The notes: generated by a model from the sequence alone, not told the origin. Shown: positions 23,086-34,439, counted from the stretch's first letter. The stretch: DNA of 64,000 bases from Siphlonurus alternatus (GCA_949825025.1 OX463785.1:13703971-13767970); one strand, 5' to 3'. Numbers and translations: made by a program.

Positions 23086-23427
23086 TGAATGCTGCTATGG
23101 AACTGAATATCGCTATTTTATACTGTGGCGCCAAGGTTCAACACGAAAGCTGATGTAAAAAATCAACAATCGCGACCTTGAAAACTCACCTAAATGCATT
23201 AAACTGCCTTACGTGGGGCGCTTACCGGAGGACCTTTTATGGTTTAAATTCGTGGTGCTAACGTGAGCACACAACCTCCAAAAAACTGACAACATGGTCA
23301 GTAAACACAGTATAAATTAATGAGTGAATACAAAAACGTTTACTCATAGTGATATTTAGATCCATGCAGTATAATGTCTGCTTTGCTACTCTGTTGGTCC
23401 GTGCCACGACCTCTCTAGTAACTTTTT

Positions 23428-23545
23428 GAAAGTTCTAGAAGCCGTTGTTAACATGACCAATGGGGAAGCAGAGTGACGTCATGGTGAGAGGTGGGGGAAG
23501 CAAGCTGGCAATAAAAGCCGGTGCTCTCTCCCGTCTCTCATCAGT
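23428..23545 (+). promoter_or_regulatory. Heat-shock-type promoter of unit 2
   Basis: An exact counterpart 555 bp downstream: HSE 23428-23440, CRE 23474-23481, AATAAAA about 23510 and TCAGT 23541-23545. None of the motifs is mutated between the copies. Confidence 0.65.
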
Positions 23546-23578
23546 TGCGAACTGACTGCTTCGGCAGTCAGTAGCAGC

Positions 23579-23640
23579 CTCTTACGAGCCATACTGATGA
23601 GCCTTGGAAAAGGCGAAACTCGGGTCTATGGATATAAGAG
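23579..23640 (+). ncRNA. Type I hammerhead ribozyme, unit 2
   Basis: Identical to the unit 1 ribozyme; predicted cleavage is after 23626. Cleavage at both sites would release the 555-nt segment 23072-23626 with a 5'-OH and a 2',3'-cyclic phosphate, suitable for ligation into a circle. Confidence 0.92.
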
Positions 23641-23718
23641 TGAATGCTGCTATGGAACTGAATATCGCTATTTTATACTGTGGCGCCAAGGTTCAACACG
23701 AAAGCTGATGTAAAAAAT

Positions 23719-23731
23719 CAATAATTAGATG
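23719..23731. repeat. Target-site duplication, right copy
   Basis: CAATAATTAGATG directly follows the run TAAAAAAT that ends the second unit; it matches 22528-22540. Confidence 0.8.
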
Positions 23732-24230
23732 ATGGATTCCGACACTCCTGCTAAATAAATAAATTACTATAATTTTAGTGTCTGTAAGATACCATTTACT
23801 TCGTTCGTTAACATGCACACATGCCACATGATAATTCAAAGCCACACTGAATTATGTGTGAAATCACTGAACTGTATTATTTCTTGAGTAATATTATAAT
23901 ATATACTGCGTAGTAATAAAACAATTATTTTCTTTTCACAAGAATAACATTACACTAAAAAAAATCGTATCTCATATTTTTTTTTAATTATTATTAATAT
24001 ATTGATACAAATGTTATAATTTTTAGTGTCCATTTTATTAGGAATTATATTTCCATTTAATTAAATTAAATAATTTCCTAATTTTATTTCCTAATATTTT
24101 TGTTTTTCACTTTTTTACGTTCGTAATACAAAATTTACTGAACTGGGATTGTTTCAATATTATGTGATATTTTAGTTCTTTTTATGCGATGGAAACATCA
24201 CCCACCTCTCTTCCTCCCCATTCCCCATTC

Positions 24231-24400
24231 CCCATCCCATCCCATCCCATCCCATCCCATCCCATCCCATCCCATCCCATCCCATCCCATCCCATCCCAT
24301 CCCATCCCATCCCATCCCATCCCATCCCATCCCATCCCATCCCATCCCATCCCATCCCATCCCATCCCATCCCATCCCATCCAATCCCATCCCATCCCAT
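24231..24400. repeat. (CCCAT)34 pentanucleotide satellite
   Basis: About 34 units, with one interruption (CCAAT at 24381-24385), flanked by C-rich and poly-A DNA. The repeated peptide frames on both strands are artefacts of the array. It lies downstream of Px1. Confidence 0.97.
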
Positions 24401-24617
24401 CCCCCTCTCCCCCTCTCAAAAAAAAAAAAAAACATTTTTCTTTGTTTTATATAATTAATTTTATTTAAACATCGCTTACAAAAATATAATCACCAAAATG
24501 AATAGTTACCATTCCACTCAAAGAAAACAAGTGTCTAAACACATAATGATAATAAAATAAATGATTATATTTAAAACGCCTCTTATATTAAACAAATCTG
24601 ACATTTTTCATTCAAGT

Positions 24618-24623
24618 TTTATT
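24618..24623 (-). terminator. Candidate poly(A) signal of Px1 (AATAAA)
   Basis: AATAAA on the minus strand lies about 260 nt beyond the Px1 stop. A second is at 24460-24465. Confidence 0.45.
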
Positions 24624-24881
24624 ATATTTTTCTTGATTAATTAACATATTATTATGAAATTTTACGAACAGAAATTTGTATACAAAATGAGGAAAATGCC
24701 TCCGTGTAAAATTCAATATCACTTGTAAATTCATGTTATACTAATTTTCATTTCAATTAAGGTGGAATTTGCACCAGTATAATATTAACGATAAAACTAA
24801 ATGAGATGATAACGATATTGTGTAAATGTTTAGGATAAATAATGAACAAATGGCAATGGAACGATGAGACAGATGATGAGG

Positions 24882-25002
24882 TTACTTCTTGCCATACCCG
24901 GCTAAGGGAACCTCGTGGTGAGTCAGAGGGAGGGCGGTCTGGTGGGCCTGCCAGAAGGACAGGTCGATGGCGGGAAGGTCGGCGCACGAAATCACCACGT
25001 TG
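24882..25002 (-). CDS. Px1 last exon
   Basis: It encodes [20 protein letters not shown] and ends LAGYGKK then TAA at 24882-24884. The ISCxxLPxIDLSxW wording is the normal C-terminus of this family. Acceptor ctgtttcag. Confidence 0.9.
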
Positions 25003-28000
25003 CTGAAACAGAAAAGAGAATGAGAAATTGATGGCAATTTTATTAGAATTCATAATGAAAACAATTCGAAAAAATATAGTTCATTATTCATAAATTAGAA
25101 ATATATAATTTTATAATAATTTAAAATATATTTATTTTGATTAAGTGTAGAGCAAAATTAAATAAAATAGATTTTTATTTTTAATTATTTATGAAAAATT
25201 GCAATAGTTAAATAATATTTATTTACTTTTAATATATTTTGTTTAGTGTACAAAAAATAATATTTAAAAAAAATATTTTTAATGTTACTTAGTTTAATAA
25301 AGTTGAGTAGTGATACAATTATAATAAAATGCTCTAGTAATCCCCTATAAAATTATTCAACATAATGGAGTATTAACATTGCTCAATCTGAGGTGGTATT
25401 AAGTCTGTATTACACGGTACAATTTTTCTAACTATTGCATACAAATCCCTCTTACAAGAAAACTCCCACTCCATGTCTTTGCATGCAGATGAAATTTTCT
25501 TGCTAGAATGCAAAATTTTATCGTGTAATACCGACTTAATACTGTATTAAAAGCTACGACCTTGTATAAATCTCTGTTATAGAATTGTAAAATAATTTTC
25601 ATGGCACATTATTAATTAACATTTGGAAAGCTATGAAACTCCCTGGTAAACAAATAAAATAATATTTTTTCAAATTAAGTTGTAGAACGAAATAATTGGA
25701 AGCTGATAATAAAGTACTCACTCTTGTGCGGGCCTCTTGAAGGCGTAGTGCTGCATAGCTTGGATGTGATCACCGTTGTCGCAGAACAAACGGGCCAAGC
25801 TGGACTTCCTCAGCTCGCCAAGTTGCTCTGAAACAGCACGTGAACAGCTGGTGAATAAGAGAAACGACTAACACATTTTAATTTTGTTGAAAACGTTGAA
25901 GTGATAATTTGATTTAATTCATCTACTTAGAGTGAGGGAAAAACAAGCAATGTTGATCTTTAGTAATTGGAATTTTATGGAGATGAAATAAAGACAAAAT
26001 AATTTATAACTAATTATGACGATGACCATTTTTTTCCCAAATTAGACTTGTAAAATTGATAAATTGTTGGGCTATGTGCAACATTGTATGCAAATAAACA
26101 TAAAATAGTAAAGAATTAATAATTCTTGGAAACTGATCAATATTTTTAACTACTTTATATAGTTATCAACATATTAATTCCAATTTTATTATTAAACCTG
26201 TACGTGATTGAACAATTTACATTAAATTATCAATACGAGAACTACATTGACTTACCTGGGGTGAAAGAAGAAGGTTGTCCTCCAAGTTCGAACCAGAACC
26301 TGTCTCCCTGGCGGGTACGTCTGAACTGCTCGGCCATCACACACTGGAAGGTGGGGCCGGAGAGCGCGCCGGGAGAATTGTGTTCGAGACCCCCGCCAAC
26401 CAAGAAGTCCACGTCATCGGGGCTCGTGTAGAACTGGGCCAGGGCCTCTGCAGCCTGGACATGGAGACGTGTTAGTGGACATGTATTGTGATTGAAACAT
26501 GTCCACTAATAGGCAAATGATGTGAAATGCTTATCAGGAACGTGTTATATGTACGGACTTACTACTAGAAATGTGTTGTAAGCAAATATTTAGTCTCGTA
26601 TCATTACTGTAGTGCTCCCTTCAGAAAATTTATGAACTTAACATGTCATGTTTAAAATTATTTAATTTAATTTTGAAATAATTTAATAATTTTTTTATTG
26701 AAAATCCAAAACTATAGCTTCGTCATATTATATTTGAATTTACGAGAAAATAAGCAAATACACTTATTATATGTAGACTTTTAATCAATAATTTTCAATG
26801 ACAGTACAAAAAAAAAAAAATAATCGAATGGACAACGTACTGTATGACAATTTTTTATTGCAGAAATGAATAGAGGGCACCAAATAATGTTACTCTGAAT
26901 TTTTTCAGATTTTTTTGAGACCCGGAACTATTTTTAAATAATTATTGAAAGTTCTGTAATTTAAGTTGGCACCACTGACTCCTTAATGAAAAGGATAGAG
27001 ACTGGACGCCTCCAGGGGGCGTGGCCGTATACTTTCAATGATTATTTAAAAATAGTTCTGGGTCTCAAAAAAATCTGAAAAAATTCAGAGTAGCATAATT
27101 TGGTACCCTCTATTCATTTCTGCAATAAATTTTTTTCATGTATGTTGTACTTTGAAACTCTCCCAACTAAAATTCAGTCCATTCAGTATCCCTATATATA
27201 AGGACCAAAATGACATTTGTTAACACGATATCATCACCCTTACGTACCTCGTGCTCCATGACGTCACTGAACTCTGCGAAGGTGTGAGCCCTGGGAAGTC
27301 CACACAACTCGCGGTAGAGGTTGTAGCCGGGCAGACCGTGGTCACGGCCTCTCTGGATGTCGATACTGCGGAGGTCTCCACCGAACGGCTTGCCCGCACG
27401 GAACAGGAACTTGGTGATCTGAACATTAGATGAATTAGAGCAGGAATAACATTAAAATTAACATTATAATCTAAAGTGTTTTATTTCAAGTCAAATAATG
27501 GAAATTGAATATTTTATATATAGTGAATTGGTGAAATATTCCGGGATTCTCCTTGAATGGAGTGGGCTATTACAACCATGGTTATTCTAGTCGGAATTTT
27601 GCATAGACGTATTTCACATTGATCTCCTTATCAGCAGCGCAGAAAAAAAAGAGTGATTTTTAGAATTCAACATTCACAACGTTTAATTGAAATGAATTGT
27701 ATCAAATTATTTTTAAAATACTTAAAAAAATATCATTTAATATTAGATTTATAAATTTTAAAAAATATGATATATTTTTTATGGAATACAAAATTATCTA
27801 ATAATAATTTTAAATCTTGATAATAAAGTTCACATGCTAAGCGTTTTATAATTTAATATTTTTATATAATACTCAAAATTTTGTGTTGTAAAGCAATCAC
27901 TGAAAAGCATGTTGTAGATGCCGAAGTAATCGCTGAGCATCTTGGATGCATTAAATTTGAATACAATTATCAATCAATGCAAGTTAAATTTGTCTAACTT

Positions 28001-31000
28001 CCTGAACAGGAGAAATTATCCTGCTAAAAAGTGTGACCAGCTCGTTGATGTAGTCATGAAGCAATTTTTTTTTTTAAATTTTCTTATTCTTTACATGCAG
28101 ACCCCTGGGGCTGCAAACAAGTCATCAGTAGCAATAGTAGCATGCTTAAAATATAAAAGAGCTAGATTTAATATATTGTCAGTATTCTCATCAAAATAGA
28201 AGCATTGTCAGTTAAAATACAATTAGATTTAATATTTTATAATGTATAATGAAGGAAAGGTAAAAAAAAAAAAATTAAACATGAAAAAAAAAAAGATCAG
28301 AAGGGGGTTGTTAAACATATGTGGAAGGTGTACACTACACTTGAATTTGAACTTTCTGCCATGTTTTTTTTTCATTAAAAATCCCCGTTCGTACTCAGAT
28401 TGTGCATTCTGCTCAAGAATTATATAAGGGGGGAAGATGGCGTACAATGAAGAAGTACTGTACGGTCCTCGACAATTTTCGTCAACCTTTAAAATAGTTC
28501 ACCAAATAAGCCAGAAGCCTACACAGACTTGGCCAATCAAATTCACTCTTAAAAATTATATGTTGACGTTCCTTCAAAACAGAACCCCACTCTTTATCTT
28601 ACCTCTGAGGTGAAGAACCGGTCAGGGGCGTGCTGCGGCTGGGTGGCAAGTCCACGCACGAAGTGGTCCAAGTTGTTGTCCTGCTCGATCACCACGGGAC
28701 GATTGAAGAAGTCGCTCAGTCGGATGGCGCCCACCCCTTGGCGAAGAGGGTCCACCTCGCTGTAAAATGAAGTGAGTATACTCAAAATTTCTTTTTTACC
28801 CCACTCTTCTAATTTTTTTAGTAGGATCATGTTATCATGCTAGAGGAAGAAAGAGCTGAAAAGTACTAGGACTTCTAAACATTTCTGATAATAAACGGAA
28901 CAAATTAATGCCAAATTTCAGGTATTTTATTTATTATTATTTTTTATATATTTTAATATATTATATTGTTCCTCGTGCTTTAAGTATGTATAAATATATT
29001 TCCATTTTTTTATCACATGAATTTAATTTCATACTGTTTAATCAACATTCTTTACAATTTTAATATAATTTCACACTTCTGTTTTTTAAAATTTAATTAT
29101 TTCTTTTTGAAAATTAAAAACTTCTTGGTATTAAAAAAAATAATAATAATTAAACAAAAATTGTTTATTAGTGCACATAAAAATTATTGTAGATAATATT
29201 AGCAATATATTTTTAAATATTTAGAATAATTAAAGTATTAATTTTTTTATAAATATATGCACCTTGTCAATTATGTTCTTAATAAAAATGTGCATCGCAA
29301 AATCAACAGCAAAGGATTTTTCTGTTACCTTTATATTAAAAATAATTTTAGGATTAGAATAGAATTAACTTTTACAATAAAGGTCGGGTGGAAGAAAAAA
29401 ATTCATTTTACTATACTTCTATAAATATTTATAAAATCAATTAATTACGTGGGCATTCTTTCCCTCCCTCCCTCCGGTTATAAAATATACTCACATCAGC
29501 TCGCCGGTTATGAGCGAGTGCAGATGTCTGAATGCTCCGGCCGCGTGGTCGTTGATTGCCGTGGCGTCCGTGTTCTCATCATAGTCGTGACTGAAGCCAG
29601 CGTCCTGCTGGACCAGACCGCGACGTACCGCCTCGTCCACACCTGGGGGAATGTTGTGATGACACACAGTGTACGGACAATCATTGTGGTACATAGTGTA
29701 CAGTTACTAAACCGTGACGTAAACATGGACGATATAATGTAGGTGCGATTCACGAAGCAGTTAGCTAGGTTTTTAACCACGTTTAACTAGGTGGTTTAAC
29801 ACGTAAAACAGGTATAGTTAAACGTGGTTAAGCTTAACGTGGTTAGAAACCTGGCTAACTGATTCGTGAATCGAACTCAATATTAATATTGCTGTGATAT
29901 ATTCAAAGCGGCTATGTTAAAGCCGATGTTTTTTTTTTGTTTTGTTTTTTTTTTAAATTTTGAATTGAGTGTATAATCACTGCTTCATATGTTGTCGTTT
30001 GCTTAAAATGAAATAAGAAAACTCCCTACATATTATCAATTGTACCAATATAATAAAGAAGACTAGATCATTTACTCGTTAACAGCTGCTTGTAGTACGT
30101 ACCGAGCAGGATGGGCAGCCACTCGTAGTAAGTGATGTGCTGATACTGCGCCACGTTGATTCGACGAGTCTCTTGGAACAAAGTTTCCTCGTCCCAGTGG
30201 GGGTTGATGCGCTTCAAGGCGGCTGCCAGACGGTTGTGTTCCCTCAGAAGTAGGGTCTGAATCACGGCCTGACCAGGGTTCTGGTTTACCCTGACGTCAC
30301 CTGGAAATAAGAAAGGGTCAGGACAATTTCTTTCGGGGTTATCATTAGGGTTTATGTTAAAAAAGGGAGTTTGAAAAGGAATTAATAGAGTTGATAACTG
30401 CGTGTTTATGACTAGCATCAGCTATCCATTATTTACTGATCGTGAAACTTATATATATCACATCTCTCCCAATTAAAGTATTTATAAACTTATATCCATT
30501 CTTTATTGGTCATTTTCAATACATACAGACACAATCATAATGAAGGCACTCTGTATAAAATGATAAGATAGTAATTCACAGCGCATGAATTGGATATAAT
30601 AGCATACAAAACTATATAGTTTGACATATAATCATTTGAATTATATTCTGGAATATAAAGATAAGAGTGAACAAATAAAAAGTAAATATAAACAAATAAA
30701 AATGTCTAGCAAAATACGAAGAACGTAAATTAATTAAATTTGTAAATTTCAACTTTTCACTAAGATTTCAATGCAACATTTCTTTTTACTGGGTTTTATA
30801 TCTTTTTATCGAAATCTTTTAATATATAGCACTGTGAGTTTCAGATAGCCTTAATTTTTTTATTACTTTTGTACAAACTATTTTTTCAATACACGTAACA
30901 TAACTGCTCTATACCTGATCGGTAGCAAGGTTCATTGTCTGCAGAGGTCTCACAGTCCGCACTCCTGTTGGTGCTCTCTGGCAGCCACTGACGTCCTTGA

Positions 31001-34000
31001 CGCAACTCGGCGATCAGACGACCCCCGCGGAACTCGCGAAGGTTGGTTAAAGTGTCGTCACTCGAGCCGTACACGAGGGACATGTCCAAGTAGCTCGTCA
31101 CTGCGGTCATCTGAAACGTGGGGTCTCACGTCAGTGTTAGGACTACACGTCAGTGGTGAACGTGTCTGGTCGAGCCATGCAAATGAGAAATGAGATAGCT
31201 CGTCAATCTGGTATCTGAAAGGACTCAGTGATGCCAACCCAAATAATTTGATTATAAGTTTCCTGTAATTTCTTTTACAATATCTTTAGCAAACGAAATA
31301 TTAATTTATTACGTATTTATATACTATTACAATCATTTACAGATTAAAGAATACAGAACTCCCCAAACATCCAAATAAAAAATCCATAAAAATTTATTTG
31401 AATGTGACGAAAGCTGAAAAAATATATTTTTGTCTTATTAAAATGTATATTTTAACTGCTACAATATTAATATCACTAGTTGAAAATCATTCGCCTCAAA
31501 AAAAAAAAAAAAAAAAAAAGAAAAAAAAATATATTCTTATTTATGTGACATCGTAAAAAATTGAACTACCTTGCTACATTTGCTCTACATTGCCTCATTT
31601 GATTTAATTACACCTCCAATTAGTACAACTTCCTCATCTGCAGGTCCACACACCTGTTGTGCAGGTCCCTGCACGTTGCAGCCGGTGTTGACGTCATTGC
31701 TGGAGCGCACGAAGTCCATGCAGCGTTGATTGTGGCCGGCGTAGAAAGGGTCGTCCGCGGGGATCCTGATGGGGTAGCAGCCGGCCTGGGTGGCAAGGTC
31801 GTTGGCAAGGTCGTGACCGTCCTGGGCGCAGCATCGGATCTTGTGGGGCTCTGAGAAGAGAGCAGGCAGAGAGATTCATTAAAGGTATCACAAAAATGTA
31901 AGAAAAGCTAATAAAAATGATATTTTAAAACTATATGTTTAAAAAAAAAAATTAAAAAAATTTAGTAAAAAACGATTAATTTAGTTTATTTTTTAACACG
32001 AATTAAAATAAATTGTTAAACATACGCTGAATAAATTTAATAATATAATTGTAGTGCTGTACATATGATTGGAAAAAATATAATATTTTACTAAAATATT
32101 CTTTAAAATAAATATTAATAAATTTTATTTTAAGGCCAATAAAAGTACTATTGAAAAATGTAAAATTAGACCAGATTGTACATGTTGTTCATGCGCATAT
32201 TAAGGTATAATATATTTCTTTTTAAACATAAACATTCCTAACATGAATCTGTAAATCTATGATAAAAATTTAAAGTAAAGGACTCACTGTGTTGTCTTGA
32301 TCCAGCTGCCATGGACATATCGTGAGTGATGACTTGGGCCCACTGCATGGCGACCAGAGTCCAGGTGGGATCGGCAAGGTTCACGTCGGGGAACAGCGAG
32401 TAGCTGAGGACACGGGCCAGGGGTAGACCTTCCTCTATGGGGGCCTGGACACCTGTGGGACATGGGACAAGTTAGTCATGTGACATGTCCTGGACATGGC
32501 GGGTAGCTGAGGACGCGAGTAATAAGGGTAAAGCTTTCTCCAGGGGGCTTGTCTGGTTGGACATTTGGCAAGTCTCGTGACATCCAATTAATGCTATATC
32601 TTAAATGTAAAGTACGTACAAAGAGCAATTAATTATAACAAAATTAACCGAAAAACTCACCATCAGCGTATCTTGGAGGCAGCAGCCTAGCGAAGGGTGA
32701 CCCTGGTACTCCCCAGGTAGGGTTCCTCAGGTTGTTACACGAGCCATCCAGGGTGCGGTACCTGGCGTGAGGGTCACATCTGGGCGTGGCCAGCTGACAC
32801 ATCTGGGGCGGAGGTGGCGCTACAGGTGAGCGTCCGGAGAAGTAAAAGTCGGGTCTGTAATGTTCAAGCAGTTTAGAAATAACTTACTTTGATATTTTTT
32901 TATTAAAATAAAAAAATATAAAATAAAAAAATAATAATTAGAAAAGTTTCATTTTTATTTTTTATAATGTGATATTGTTAATGTTTTAATATTATAATTG
33001 GTAATTGGATTTTATTTAAGAAATTTTTTAATTTAAAAATGCAGGAGTAGTTAAGTACTCCCTAATGAAAAAATTACTCTGTAATTGTGTGTCTTAGCCG
33101 CAGTTTGTGTAATAAAGCAAATAAAATTATTTATTAGCGTGATCTCATCATTGGATTTGATAATAAAATTTGAATAACTTTAAAGTAACAGTAATAAAAA
33201 ATTCAAATTAATTTGTGCTTGTTGAAAAACGTTGAACCTCTTTGTCAAAATTCAAAATTCCATCAAAAGTAAAAAAAAAAAAAAAAATTGTACCTTCCTT
33301 GCACTATTTACATATTTTTTACAAGGTCAAACTAAATTTGGTCCCCTCACCTTGCAGGGCCTTGCTGGGGTCCAGGGATCAGTTCTTGGAGCTGCTGACC
33401 GAAGCCGTGCGCGGAGGTGAGAGGCCCCAGGGCGCTCAGGCCCGGCCCGGAGTGTCCGGAGAGGTCTGCAGGACTGGAGAACGGACCGAACAGAGAGCTG
33501 AACGAGTTGGGGTGGGACGACTCGCCGTAGTTGTAGAAGTTATCACCACCCAACTGGCGCTGCGAGCGGGGAGTGTCTACAGAAAATTAAAATATGAATG
33601 GTTCGAATAAAGAAAATAAATAAATAAATGTGGTTAATTATTAACCACGTTAATTGGTAAGAAGGGAATCAATACCATGAATTAGGGATCTAAATTTTTA
33701 TAATTTTTCATTGTTCTCGATAAAAAAAGAGTATGCTATAATAATATTTTAATCACATCAGTTTAAAAAAGATAATTTTCAGTGAAATTATAAAATTTAA
33801 TGGATTGGTTCCTAATTCAATGCATATACTTATATGCATAATTGTTACATTTGCCATACTATTAATAAAACATGAGGGTTATACCACCTCGAGAAATAAA
33901 AAAAAATTCTACAGTCTCTGCTCACCTGAGGAAGCTAGCGTGCGCGTTCTGTTGCGTGGCGTGCTCGGTTTGCGGACGTAGATGGGCGAGGTGCTGACCT

Positions 34001-34160
34001 GTACGGAAGACACCACTATGTTGGGGTCACGTGGGGGGGCGGGCCTCGCGGGAACCGGGCCAGGGGTCGTCACATCACCACCCTCGACCTCCTGTTGTAG
34101 CGACGGGGTGCAGCACACCAGCAGCAGCGCCGCCAAGCGCCACCGGACGGAATAACTCAT
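24882..34160 (-). CDS. Secreted animal haem peroxidase (chorion-peroxidase-like), complete (Px1)
   Basis: The coding exons are 34160-33926, 33576-33351, 32854-32661, 32452-32288, 31850-31654, 31110-30915, 30300-30103, 29642-29495, 28759-28603, 27418-27248, 26454-26256, 25827-25722 and 25002-24882. The sum is 2313 nt, giving 770 codons plus TAA, with every phase matching. A signal peptide ([20 protein letters not shown]) and a proline-rich, poorly structured prosegment of about 150 residues are followed by one peroxidase domain: [10 protein letters not shown], distal His in [22 protein letters not shown], catalytic Arg in [20 protein letters not shown], proximal His in [10 protein letters not shown], and [13 protein letters not shown] near the end. 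It would oxidise substrates with H2O2 outside the cell, for example cross-linking tyrosines in chorion or cuticle (family inference). Relative to mammalian myeloperoxidase, both haem-ester acids are replaced (Asp to Thr, Glu to Gln). Confidence 0.94.
25399..25539. mobile_element. Palindromic MITE, TATTACACGATAC family, in Px1 intron
   Basis: Left end TTAAGTCTGTATTACACGG, right end TCGTGTAATACCGACTTAA, with ACAATTTTT arms. It is more diverged than the copies at 6233 and 47909. Confidence 0.75.
26834..27150. mobile_element. Long-hairpin MITE in Px1 intron, GCAGAAATGRATAGAGGG family
   Basis: Arms of about 110-130 bp are reverse complements: TTTTATTGCAGAAATGAATA at the left, TATTCATTTCTGCAATAAA at the right. 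The core is unrelated and GC-richer. A second member is at 54354-54674 with a different core. Confidence 0.8.
27248..27418 (-). CDS. Px1 exon with [11 protein letters not shown] signature
   Basis: A phase-0 exon of 57 codons encoding [20 protein letters not shown] and then [11 protein letters not shown]. RxRDHGLPxYN is the most conserved block of animal haem peroxidases. The homologous exon of Px2 is at 63752-63925. Confidence 0.92.
29495..29642 (-). CDS. Px1 exon with proximal haem histidine
   Basis: It encodes [20 protein letters not shown] and then [19 protein letters not shown]. The last His of FRHLHS aligns with the proximal ligand of AFRxGH(T/S)LI; Leu replaces the usual Gly. Confidence 0.88.
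29744..29875. mobile_element. Short palindromic MITE in Px1 intron, GCGATTCACGAA ends
   Basis: Ends GCGATTCACGAAGCAGTTAGC-like at left and GCTAACTGATTCGTGAATCG-like at right, with inner AACCACGTTTAAC and GTTAAACGTGGTT arms. Confidence 0.75.
30103..30300 (-). CDS. Px1 exon with catalytic Arg and REHNRLA
   Basis: It begins [20 protein letters not shown] followed by [15 protein letters not shown]. The Arg of DVRVN is the distal catalytic arginine. The residue three places on, a haem-linking Glu in myeloperoxidase, is Gln here. Donor G|GTACGT. Confidence 0.9.
30915..31110 (-). CDS. Px1 exon with [13 protein letters not shown]
   Basis: Phase-0 start after the acceptor cgtttcag. [16 protein letters not shown] is the calcium-site/haem-pocket block (xTSxxDxSxVYGS) of the family. 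It ends NEPCYRSG. Confidence 0.9.
31192..31225 (-). pseudogene. Duplicate of the head of Px1 exon 30915-31110 in the preceding intron
   Basis: TTTCAG, then ATACCAGATTGACGAGCTAT, parallels the true junction TTTCAG, then ATGACCGCAGTGACGAGCTA, 80 bp away. Only the acceptor and about 25 nt of exon are recognisable. Confidence 0.55.
31654..31850 (-). CDS. Px1 exon, cysteine-rich CCAQDGHDL block
   Basis: It starts [20 protein letters not shown] and contains [15 protein letters not shown] and [13 protein letters not shown]. The Cys pairs and CxPIxIPxDDPFY wording are typical. The donor is GTGTGT, weaker than its neighbours. Confidence 0.88.
32288..32452 (-). CDS. Px1 exon with distal histidine (QWAQVITHD)
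   Basis: It encodes [20 protein letters not shown] and then [13 protein letters not shown]. The His of ITHD is the distal histidine. The Asp that forms a haem ester in myeloperoxidase is Thr here, while the following Asp is kept. Confidence 0.9.
32501..32572 (-). pseudogene. Diverged duplicate of the head of Px1 exon 32288-32452
   Basis: Read on the minus strand it has a CCAG acceptor-like start and codes [17 protein letters not shown], parallel to [17 protein letters not shown] of the true exon 50-120 bp downstream. It lacks a donor and the rest of the exon. Confidence 0.6.
33926..34160 (-). CDS. Px1 first coding exon
   Basis: The acceptor ttctccag abuts the ATG (34158-34160). The upstream in-frame ATG at 34176-34178 lies in the intron. 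It encodes the signal peptide and a Pro/Arg/Thr-rich segment with an NRT sequon and no domain. Confidence 0.85.
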
Positions 34161-34319
34161 CTGGAGAACGGAACACAAAACGATAAATGAGAAAGGCTAA
34201 AATTAGAAGAAATGTTTCATGAAAAACAATACAACTTTAATTTCAAATAACAGCAGCTATATATGTTAAAATTAATAAATTATATAATTATGTGTATAGC
34301 TCACTTTTATTGCATAATT

Positions 34320-34433
34320 TGTACACTCTTCGCCTCTGAAAAGTTCCCTTCTGCAGCCTTGTTAATCACCACGTCTGGTAAGGATAACACAAGGTACAGT
34401 GTAGAAGAAATTTTTAGAAGCGAGGAGTGTACA
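34320..34433. mobile_element. MITE, TGTACACTC(G/A)TCGCCT family, in Px1 5' intron
   Basis: Ends TGTACACTCTTCGCC and GCGAGGAGTGTACA, with core GCAGCCTTGTTAATCACCA shared with 44096-44221. Confidence 0.75.
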
Positions 34434-34439
34434 ATAGTT

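Larger units (their letters stand above)
22541..23718 (+). mobile_element. Hammerhead-ribozyme retroelement: two 555-bp units plus inverted stub
   Basis: Three blocks can be read. 22541 to about 22622 is an inverted copy of the region that ends one unit and begins the next. Two direct units follow, from about 22636 and 23191 to 23718, with a 554-555 bp period and near-identical sequence (one extra A in unit 2). The 13-bp sequence CAATAATTAGATG occurs just outside both ends (22528-22540 and 23719-23731), as a target-site duplication would. Each unit carries promoter motifs, a UUCG hairpin and a hammerhead ribozyme on the plus strand, with no open frame of note. Tandem direct units with a truncated inverted copy at one end are typical of Penelope-like elements; tandem hammerhead units are typical of retrozymes. 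Both are non-autonomous readings. It is intact enough to look recent. Confidence 0.85.

Noticed and set aside
24172..24468. Five overlapping ORFs of Gly-Trp-Asp-Gly-Met or Ser-His-Pro-Ile-Pro repeats
   Set aside because: They are translations of the CCCAT array in different frames, with no start context or conservation.
27942..28199. 85-codon plus-strand ORF in a Px1 intron
   Set aside because: Broken frames on both strands with only vague transposase-like wording; probably decayed mobile DNA but not assignable.
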